Shown here: positions 58,344-64,000 of the stretch, one piece after another | Layout: every line of letters starts with the position of its first letter | Numbering within the stretch: position 1 is the stretch's first letter | From: Streptomyces geranii | GTDB taxonomy: Bacteria; Actinomycetota; Actinomycetes; Streptomycetales; Streptomycetaceae | Reading direction: 5' to 3' | Assembly: GCF_002954775.1 (NCBI RefSeq) | Contig: NZ_PJME01000017.1 | Span: 62,001 to 126,000, forward strand | DNA: 64,000 nucleotides | Translations under genes and position numbers: made by a program | The notes under the pieces: model-generated | Seen by the model: only the letters and a program-made list of their open reading frames with translations | Told to the model about the DNA's origin: nothing | Databases searched by the model: none

Positions 58344-59645
58344 CTACCTCCGGGTGATCGTCACCCGGTGGTTCCCGTCCAGGTCGGCGCTCGCCACCGT
58401 GATCCGGATGCCCCGGCTCGGGTCCTTGAAGGACTCGCCGGGGGCGAAGGGCGCGTCGGAGAGTTCCGCGTGGACGTTCGGGCTGCGGGTGCAGCCGCCG
58501 CTGTCCCGGCGGGAGTCGTACACCGTGACCGGGCCCCGGCCGGTGTCGACGTTCGCGTCGACCTTGTAGATCAGCACGCCGGGCCGGCACACCGTCTCGT
58601 CGTTGCCCTCGCGCGTGCGCAGCTCGACGGCGTACCCCGTACGGGAGTTGATGGGCACGAAGACCAGCTTCGCGCCGCCGGGCCTGGCCAGCGGGGTGAG
58701 CGTGTACTCCGTCGTGCCCGCCGTCACCGCGCAGCCGACCTGCGAGGGGTCCAGCCAGCCCAGCTTCCACTTGTGCCAGCCGAGGAGGTCGTTGTTGGCC
58801 CCCCAGTCCTCGCTCATGATGTCCCAGTGCCCGACCGCGCCCCCGCCGTGCTGCGTGTACAGGTCGGGCAGCCCGAACACATGCCCGTTCTCGTGCGGCA
58901 GGACGCGGTAGCCCGTGGTGTCGTACGACCCGGAGCCGTCGTCCTGCCGGGAGTAGACGAACGACGCGTTGGCCACCGGCACCCCGTCCGCGACCGGCGC
59001 CTCCCGGTTCCCGGCGAAGGTGACGGACAGGACGGTGTCCAGGGCGGAGGGGCCCGCGTTCGGGGTGACCAGCACGTTCAGCAGGTCGTACGAGCGGAAG
59101 TCGACCGCCGGGTCGGCCGCGCGCACGATGTCCTGGACCAGCCGGCGGTAGCCGGGGTCGAAGGGGGCGCCGCGCTGTATGCCGTACGAGCGGAAGGTGC
59201 GCGGCATCCGCAGCCAGGTGTCGATGGGGGCCTCGGGGCGGTAGTCGAGGCGGCCGTAGGAGCTGGTGGTGAACCAGTCCCGGGTCTGCGGGAAGAACTC
59301 CGCGAGCCGGTCGAGGGCGCTGCCCTGGCCGGGGGCGTCGGAGAAGTCGACCATCAGGTTCAGCGCGCGGACGGTGCCGGTGGAGCGGGAGTAGCCGGCC
59401 GGGGTGGGCAGGCCCTCCGACATCTGGACGCCCAGGCCGCCCCTGATCAGACAGGCGCCGAGCGGGGAGGAGCGGGCCAGCGGGACGGAGCCCGCGGCCG
59501 TCGTGGAACCCTTGGCGAGGGGTCCGGTGCCGGCCGAGGTGCTGACCGCGAGGGTCAGCGCGGCCACGGACACCAGGGCGGCCACCCGGCGGGGGCGCAT
59601 GGTGCCCGGCGGGCGTATCCGACGACGGCTGGTCGGCTGCTGCAT
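58344..59645 (-). CDS. secreted M6-family metalloprotease
   Basis: A 433-residue exported zinc protease of the immune-inhibitor-A-like M6 family. The start ATG at 59645 is followed by an Arg-rich n-region (8-20) and a hydrophobic signal (21-38). The zinc motif HENGHVFGLPDLY (251-263) holds the two His and catalytic Glu; the third ligand and Met-turn are suggested by GHWDIMSEDWG. It probably digests extracellular protein. A Cys pair lies in the C-terminal half (VCRPG, GGCTR). A Crp-like palindrome lies about 145 bases upstream. Confidence 0.92.
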   Translation of the reverse strand: MQQPTSRRRIRPPGTMRPRRVAALVSVAALTLAVSTSAGTGPLAKGSTTAAGSVPLARSSPLGACLIRGGLGVQMSEGLPTPAGYSRSTGTVRALNLMVDFSDAPGQGSALDRLAEFFPQTRDWFTTSSYGRLDYRPEAPIDTWLRMPRTFRSYGIQRGAPFDPGYRRLVQDIVRAADPAVDFRSYDLLNVLVTPNAGPSALDTVLSVTFAGNREAPVADGVPVANASFVYSRQDDGSGSYDTTGYRVLPHENGHVFGLPDLYTQHGGGAVGHWDIMSEDWGANNDLLGWHKWKLGWLDPSQVGCAVTAGTTEYTLTPLARPGGAKLVFVPINSRTGYAVELRTREGNDETVCRPGVLIYKVDANVDTGRGPVTVYDSRRDSGGCTRSPNVHAELSDAPFAPGESFKDPSRGIRITVASADLDGNHRVTITRR

Positions 59646-59787
59646 GCACGGACCCTTCGCGCCACGGCAGCCGCCGGTCTCGGACTGCACCCTTTCGATC
59701 ACCCTGTGTCGAGGTCGGCGGGAGCGCGCGCTGGAGGAGACCGATCGTGGGTACCCGCCCCGGATTCCCCCCGGATTCCCCCCGGGA

Positions 59788-59811
59788 TTGATGTGACCCA
59801 GGTCACATCAA
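59788..59811. promoter_or_regulatory. Crp-type binding site
   Basis: Perfect 11-bp arms TTGATGTGACC and GGTCACATCAA with a 2-base centre. The core fits the Streptomyces Crp pattern GTG-N6-GNCAC. It lies between the M6 protease start (59645) and the TetR gene (59941). Confidence 0.7.
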
Positions 59812-59846
59812 ATCTCTTCGGATGCGGGAAATAACCGGGGACCGTT

Positions 59847-59881
59847 TCCCCGTTTAGCCATGTGTCCGAGCGAAACGGGGA
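59847..59881. promoter_or_regulatory. inverted repeat upstream of the TetR gene
   Basis: TCCCCGTTT (59847-59855) and AAACGGGGA (59873-59881), perfect 9-bp arms, 17-base spacer, ending 59 bases before the TetR start. A third GTTT-type half (ACCGTTT, 59841-59847) sits at the left edge. It is the likely operator of the TetR-exporter pair. Confidence 0.6.
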
Positions 59882-59940
59882 CTCCATCCCCGGATCGCAA
59901 CACACCGTTCACGAAGAACGCGTCGATGAAGGAGTACGCC

Positions 59941-60582
59941 GTGCAGACCGCGATCCCCGTGCAGAAGGCGCCCCGGCCCCGTGCCGACGCCCTGCGCAAC
60001 CGGGAGCGGATCGTCACCGCCGCCCGCGAGATGTTCGTCGAGTTCGGCGCCGAGGTGCCGATCGACGAGATCGCCCGCCGGGCCGGCGTCGGCAATGCCA
60101 CGGTGTACCGCAACTTCCCGGACCGGGAGGCCCTCGCCCGCGAGGTCGTCTGCTCGGTCATGGACCGGATGTCCGAGGCGGCCGAACTGGCCCTCGCGGA
60201 GACCGGCGACGCCTTCGCGGCGCTGGAGCGCTTTGTGCACGTCACCGCCGACGAACGGCTCAGCGCGCTCTGCCCGATGATGGCCAGCACCTTCGACCAG
60301 CGCCACCCCGACCTGGAGGCCGCGCGGGAGCGGGTCGAACAGCTCACCGAGGACATCATGGACCGGGCGAAGGCGGCCGGTCAGCTCCGTACGGACGTCG
60401 GTGTCGGCGATGTGATGATCGTCGTGGCCCAGCTCAGCCGTCCCCCGGCGGGCACCGGGTGCACGAGCATCGACCGTTACGTCCACCGACACCTGCAGCT
60501 GTTCCTGGACGGTCTGCGGGCGCCGGCCCGCTCCGAACTGCCCGGTACGGCCGCGACTATGGAGGACCTGCGCCAGCCCTGA
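59941..60582 (+). CDS. TetR-family regulator of the adjacent exporter
   Basis: A 213-residue repressor. The start GTG at 59941 has AAGGAG upstream. The N-terminal DNA-binding part (about 15-65) contains REMFVEFGAEVPIDEIARRAGVGNATVYRNFPDREAL, the standard TetR helix-turn-helix. The C-terminal ligand domain (70-200) is of the kind paired with EmrB/QacA exporters. The exporter starts 125 bases downstream on the same strand. Release by a toxic substrate of the pump is expected from the family; the operator is likely the repeat at 59847-59881. Confidence 0.94.
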   Translation: MQTAIPVQKAPRPRADALRNRERIVTAAREMFVEFGAEVPIDEIARRAGVGNATVYRNFPDREALAREVVCSVMDRMSEAAELALAETGDAFAALERFVHVTADERLSALCPMMASTFDQRHPDLEAARERVEQLTEDIMDRAKAAGQLRTDVGVGDVMIVVAQLSRPPAGTGCTSIDRYVHRHLQLFLDGLRAPARSELPGTAATMEDLRQP

Positions 60583-60707
60583 CGGCGATCTGACCCTCGC
60601 TCCGAGCTTCTCCGCTCCCCTTCTTTCCTCGCTCCACGCTCCTCTCCCCTCGTCCCGTCCCCTTTCACGCCCTTTTTCCGTCACGAAGTCCCGAAGTGGG
60701 TATCCCC

Positions 60708-62240
60708 ATGTCTGAAACAGTCCAGGCTGCCGCCACCAAGGCGCCGGCACCCGATGCGAACCGCTGGAAGGCACTGACCTTCATAGCGCTCGCCCAGCTG
60801 ATGGTCGTGCTCGACGCGACCATCGTGAACATCGCCCTGCCCTCCGCCCAGCAGGATCTGGGGATCTCGGACGGCAACCGCCAGTGGGTCATCACGGCCT
60901 ACGCCCTCGCCTTCGGCGGACTGCTGCTCTTCGGCGGCCGGATCGCCGACATCTGGGGCCGCAAGAACACCTTCGTCACCGGTCTGATCGGCTTCGCCGC
61001 GGCCTCCGCCCTGGGCGGCGCCGCGACCAACGAGGCGATGCTGCTCGGCTCCCGCGCCCTCCAGGGTGCCTTCGGCGCACTGCTCGCGCCCGCCGCGCTC
61101 TCCCTGCTCGCGGTGATGTTCACCGACGCCAAGGAGCGCGCCAAGGCGTTCGGCATCTACGGGGCGATCGCCGGTGGCGGTGGCGCCGTGGGTCTCATCC
61201 TCGGCGGCTTCCTCACCGAGTACCTGAACTGGCGCTGGACGTTCTTCGTGAACATCCCCTTCGCCGCCGTCGCCGCCCTCGGCGCGTACTTCGTCATCCG
61301 TGAGCCGTCCGGCAGCCGCAACCGCTCGCCGCTCGACATCCCGGGCGTCGTCCTGTCCACCCTCGGCCTGGTCTCCCTCGTCTACGGCTTCACCCGCGCC
61401 GAGTCCGAGGGCTGGAGCGACTCCCTGACGATCGGCCTGTTCGTCGCCTCGGCGCTGCTCCTCGCGACCTTCGTGTTCGTCGAGTCCAGGGTCAAGGCCC
61501 CGCTGCTGCCCCTGCGCGTCATCACCGAGCGCAACCGCGGCGGCGTCTACCTCTCGCTCGGCCTCGCGATCATCGCGATGTTCGGCCTGTTCCTCTTCCT
61601 CACCTACTACCTGCAGATCGTGAAGGGCTACTCCCCGGTCAAGACCGGCTTCGCGTTCCTGCCGATGATCGCGGGCATGATCACGGGCTCCACCCAGATC
61701 GGCGCCCGCCTGATGACCCGCGTCCCGGCGCGGCTGCTGATGGGCCCCGGCTTCCTGGTCGCCGCGCTCGGCATGCTGTTCCTGACCCAGATGGAGATCG
61801 GCTCGTCCTACGCGGCCCTGCTCCTGCCGGCGATGCTCCTGCTCGGTCTCGGCATGGGTACGGCGTTCATGCCGGCCATGTCCCTGGCCACGCTGGGCGT
61901 CGAGCCGCGTGACTCCGGTGTCGCCTCCGCGATGGTCAACACCTCGCAGCAGGTCGGCGGCGCGATCGGTACGGCCCTGCTGAACACCATCGCCGCCTCG
62001 GCCACCACGACCTACGTCGCCGACCACATCGGTGGCGCGTCCTCCCGCTCCCAGCAGCAGCTGGTCCAGCTGAAGGGCATGGTCGAGGGCTACACCAGCG
62101 CCATCTGGTTCGCCGTCGGCATCCTGGTCGCCGCCGCGGCGATCGCCTTCACCTTCATCAACGCCGGTGCCCCGGACGTGAGTTCGACCAGCGGTGAGGG
62201 TGCCGAGGACGAGCTGAAGGTCCCGGTGGTCGCCCACTGA
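60708..62240 (+). CDS. MFS exporter, DHA2 (EmrB/QacA) family
   Basis: A 510-residue drug:proton antiporter with 14 hydrophobic segments. DHA2 marks are the LMVVLDATIVNIALPSAQQDL opening (about 25-45), WVITAYALAFGGLLLFGGRIAD (motif A region), and the motif C-like GAIAGGGGAVGLILGG. The start ATG at 60708 has only a weak ribosome binding site. It expels hydrophobic cations or antibiotics; the exact substrate is unknown. It is controlled by the TetR gene before it, and the transcript ends at one or two hairpins at 62281-62364. Confidence 0.95.
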   Translation: MSETVQAAATKAPAPDANRWKALTFIALAQLMVVLDATIVNIALPSAQQDLGISDGNRQWVITAYALAFGGLLLFGGRIADIWGRKNTFVTGLIGFAAASALGGAATNEAMLLGSRALQGAFGALLAPAALSLLAVMFTDAKERAKAFGIYGAIAGGGGAVGLILGGFLTEYLNWRWTFFVNIPFAAVAALGAYFVIREPSGSRNRSPLDIPGVVLSTLGLVSLVYGFTRAESEGWSDSLTIGLFVASALLLATFVFVESRVKAPLLPLRVITERNRGGVYLSLGLAIIAMFGLFLFLTYYLQIVKGYSPVKTGFAFLPMIAGMITGSTQIGARLMTRVPARLLMGPGFLVAALGMLFLTQMEIGSSYAALLLPAMLLLGLGMGTAFMPAMSLATLGVEPRDSGVASAMVNTSQQVGGAIGTALLNTIAASATTTYVADHIGGASSRSQQQLVQLKGMVEGYTSAIWFAVGILVAAAAIAFTFINAGAPDVSSTSGEGAEDELKVPVVAH

Positions 62241-62280
62241 CCCCGGACGCCGTCCCCTCGATACCCCTTCGGGCCACTCC

Positions 62281-62316
62281 GTACGTCACGCGGGGTGGGG
62301 ACGCCTCGTGACGTAC
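62281..62316 (+). terminator. hairpin after the exporter gene
   Basis: Perfect 10-bp arms GTACGTCACG (62281-62290) and CGTGACGTAC (62307-62316), 16-base loop, 40 bases after the exporter stop. Confidence 0.7.
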
Positions 62317-62323
62317 GACTCCA

Positions 62324-62364
62324 GGATCTGCCCTGGTTCCGCTCAGCGGAGCCAGGGCAGATCC
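62324..62364. terminator. 20-bp inverted repeat overlapping the MarR 3' end
   Basis: Arms 62324-62343 and 62345-62364 match at 19 of 20 positions (cores TCTGCCCTGG and CCAGGGCAGA). The right arm is the last 20 bases of the MarR gene, including most of its stop codon, so coding sequence doubles as terminator stem. Confidence 0.7.
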
Positions 62365-62852
62365 GCGCCCGCGTCCTTCGGCTGAAGGCCCTGGGCGACG
62401 ATCTCCATCACCTCGTGGAGCGTCTTGCGCTGCTCGTCGCTGATCCGGTCGAACAGCGCCTGGCGTACGGCGGTCACATGACCGGGCGCGGTGCGCCGGA
62501 GCACCTCCTGGCCCTGGTCGGTGAGGACCGCGAACTGGCCGCGCTTGTCCGAGGGGCAGTCCTCGCGCCGTACCCAGCCGTTCTTCTCCAGCCGCGCGAT
62601 GGCGTGCGAGAGCCGGGACCGGGTGATCTTGGCCTTCATCGCCAGCTCGGTCATGCGCAGCCGCCCGTCCGCCTGTTCGCCCAGCCCCACGAGCAGGCCG
62701 TAGTAGACGTGCGGCATGCCGGCGTCACGCTGGAGCTGACGGTCCAGGTGGTCCTCCAGCAGGGTGACCGCGTGCATGTAGGCCCGCCAGGTGCGCTGTT
62801 CCTCGTCGGTGAGCCAGCGGGGCTCCTCGTCGGGTGTAGATGCCGTGTTCAT
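62343..62852 (-). CDS. MarR-family regulator
   Basis: A 169-residue repressor. The start ATG at 62852 has GGAGTAC-type purines upstream. The winged helix (about 50-115) contains LRMTELAMKAKITRSRLSHAIARLEKNGWV and the wing CPSDKRGQFAVLT; flanking helices form the dimer. It is divergent from the LigB-type dioxygenase gene, with 100 AT-richer bases between that contain TTGA-N4-TCAA and TTGAATTTTAAA elements typical of MarR sites. It probably represses that gene until an aromatic or oxidised ligand appears. Confidence 0.94.
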   Translation of the reverse strand: MNTASTPDEEPRWLTDEEQRTWRAYMHAVTLLEDHLDRQLQRDAGMPHVYYGLLVGLGEQADGRLRMTELAMKAKITRSRLSHAIARLEKNGWVRREDCPSDKRGQFAVLTDQGQEVLRRTAPGHVTAVRQALFDRISDEQRKTLHEVMEIVAQGLQPKDAGADLPWLR

Positions 62853-62921
62853 GTACTCCACTCTACGTTCCCCGTCCTTGAATTTTAAACCAAAACGATG
62901 TATGTTCAGTATGCGAGAAGC

Positions 62922-62933
62922 TTGAGACTTCAA
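62922..62933. promoter_or_regulatory. MarR-type operator
   Basis: TTGA-GACT-TCAA inverted repeat, 20 bases before the dioxygenase start. A related AT-rich element, TTGAATTTTAAA, lies at 62878-62889 on the MarR side. Confidence 0.55.
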
Positions 62934-62952
62934 CAGAAGGGCAGTGGCCGTC

Positions 62953-63744
62953 ATGTCCGCCGACACCAAGGAGCGCATGCCGGCGCTCTACCTCAGTCAC
63001 GGCGCCCCTCCGCTGGCCGACGACCCGATCTGGCCCGGCCAACTCGCCGCCTGGTCGGCCGACCTGCCCCGCCCGAAGGCGATCCTGATGGTCTCCGCCC
63101 ACTGGGAGGAGGCCCCGCTCGCCCTCGCCGCCATCGAAACGATCCCCCTCGTCTACGACTTCTGGGGCTTCCCCGAGCACTACTACCAGGTCGAGTACGC
63201 CGCCCCCGGCGCCCCCGAACTCGCCGAGTCCGTACGGAAGCTGCTGCGGGCCCCCGGAATGCCCGTCCAGGACATCCCGGACCGCGGTCTCGACCACGGC
63301 GCGTACGTCCCCCTGGTGGAGATGTTCCCCGAGGCGGACATCCCTGTCCTCCAGATCTCGATGCCGACCCTCGACCCGGTGAAACTGATGGACATCGGGC
63401 GTAAACTCGCCCCCCTCCGTGACGAGGGCGTCCTGATCGTCGGCTCCGGCTTCTTCACCCACAACCTGGCCGCCCTCAGGCACGCGGGCCCCGGGGAGCC
63501 GTCCTGGTCGCGCGAGTTCGACGACTGGGGCCGCCGGGCCCTGGAAGCGCGGGACGTGGACGGCCTGCTGGACTTCCTCCACAAGGCCCCCGCGGGCCGG
63601 TACGCCCACCCCCGCACCGAGCACTTCGCCCCCCTCTTCGTGACGATGGGCGCGGCCGAGGTGGCCGGCGAACTGGACACCCAGCGGTCCGTCATCGACG
63701 GCTTCTGGCTGGGGCTGGCCAAGCGGTCGGTGCAGTTCGGCTGA
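62953..63744 (+). CDS. LigB-type (DODA-like) class III extradiol dioxygenase
   Basis: A 263-residue non-heme iron or zinc enzyme of the DODA/YgiD family. Metal and active-site His are His16 in LYLSHGAPP, His50 in VSAHWEE, His115 in LDHGAYVPL and His170 in GSGFFTHNL, the complete family set. It opens catechol-type rings, or acts on 4,5-DOPA-like substrates in better-known members. ATG 62953 is preceded by AGAAGGG; GTG 62944 would be too close to it. Control by the divergent MarR protein is inferred. A double hairpin at 63760-63793 ends the gene. Confidence 0.93.
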   Translation: MSADTKERMPALYLSHGAPPLADDPIWPGQLAAWSADLPRPKAILMVSAHWEEAPLALAAIETIPLVYDFWGFPEHYYQVEYAAPGAPELAESVRKLLRAPGMPVQDIPDRGLDHGAYVPLVEMFPEADIPVLQISMPTLDPVKLMDIGRKLAPLRDEGVLIVGSGFFTHNLAALRHAGPGEPSWSREFDDWGRRALEARDVDGLLDFLHKAPAGRYAHPRTEHFAPLFVTMGAAEVAGELDTQRSVIDGFWLGLAKRSVQFG

Positions 63745-63759
63745 CCCGGCCGACGGACA

Positions 63760-63793
63760 TTCGGCCCTTTCGGGCAGCCGCCCGGGGGCCGAA
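63760..63793. terminator. nested hairpin after the dioxygenase gene
   Basis: Outer arms TTCGGCCC (63760-63767) and GGGCCGAA (63786-63793) enclose an inner GGGC-AGCC-GCCC hairpin; 15 bases after the stop codon. Confidence 0.75.
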
Positions 63794-63881
63794 AGTACGT
63801 ACACGCGACCGGAGTTCCCTCCCGTACGGGAAGCCCCTTCCCTACGGGAGTTCCTCCCGGTGCCCGGAGTTCTCCCCGGAC

Positions 63882-64000
63882 TCAGAGTTCCTTCTCGTAC
63901 CAGGCCACGTCCCAGTACCGGCCGAACTTCCGGCCCACCTCGCCGTACGTCCCGATGTACCGGAACCCGAAGCGCTCGTGCAGCCGCACCGACGCCTCGT
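63882..64000 (-). CDS. GNAT-family N-acetyltransferase, C-terminal 39 codons only
   Basis: The window ends inside this gene; only its last codons are visible, with stop TGA at 63884-63882. The readable end is ASVRLHERFGFRYIGTYGEV, then GRKFGRYWDVAWYEKEL. LHERFGFRYIG is the acetyl-CoA-site helix and beta-bulge of GNAT enzymes, and the G-R-K-F-G-RYWDV-W ending is typical of the phosphinothricin/methionine-sulfoximine acetyltransferase branch. The substrate cannot be fixed from this fragment. Confidence 0.85.
   Translation of the reverse strand, partial: EASVRLHERFGFRYIGTYGEVGRKFGRYWDVAWYEKEL

Overview
The window looks like Streptomyces chromosome. GC is very high throughout, GTG and TTG starts are common, many secreted and Tat-type proteins are present, and several lineage-typical families occur (DUF397 with an XRE partner, GPP34, ArsR with DUF5937, SARP/AfsR-like STAND regulators, a CebR box, F420-type enzymes). 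About 55 genes are supported. Most long open frames opposite them are coding shadows and are left out. No transposase, integrase, phage gene or CRISPR array was seen.

Layout. 0-5 kb: the N-terminal half of an ABC exporter cut by the window edge, a VOC protein, a secreted GH43-AbfB glycosidase, a remnant of an RTX-like calcium-binding protein, a degenerate L,D-transpeptidase-like protein and a DUF2165 membrane protein. 5-13 kb: a 1142-residue STAND/TPR protein followed by an ADP-ribosylglycohydrolase-like protein that has lost its metal-binding residues, a small secreted Cys protein, and an XRE-NB-ARC-TPR regulator. 13-19 kb: a sodium:solute symporter, an SDR with a divergent conserved protein, an XRE/DUF397 pair and a GPP34 protein. 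19.6-25 kb: a D,D-carboxypeptidase with a huge disordered cytoplasmic arm, a suspicious G/C homopolymer inverted repeat, and a polytopic membrane protein. 25-37.5 kb: MerR, glutathione peroxidase, ArsR and MFS genes, a second ABC exporter, a lipoprotein, an FG-GAP secreted protein and an HTH/zinc-ribbon protein.

37.8-43.6 kb is the most interesting part. An XRE regulator with an HD hydrolase faces an operon of a HATPase, a 74-residue precursor peptide, an ATP-grasp ligase and a PIMT-like methyltransferase. This is a graspetide (omega-ester RiPP) pathway with probable aspartimide formation. The genes overlap by 58, 4 and 4 bases, and a terminator follows the methyltransferase.

43.9-64 kb: an F420/PPOX enzyme, a crystallin-like secreted protein, a VOC protein, two genes broken at one shared point, a saccharopine-dehydrogenase-like protein facing a GlxA regulator, a GH5 mannanase with FN3 and CBM2 under a CebR box, a Clp-N protein, tRNA-Arg(CCT), two SDRs facing an XRE regulator, a cupin, glucarate dehydratase with a double-IclR regulator, an M6 protease, a TetR plus 14-TM exporter pair, and MarR facing a LigB-type dioxygenase. 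The last bases are the 3' end of a GNAT gene.

Across the window, six genes carry short tandem duplications of their own 3' ends. At five of these an extra stop codon lies just past the gene. This pattern is not explained by any single gene.
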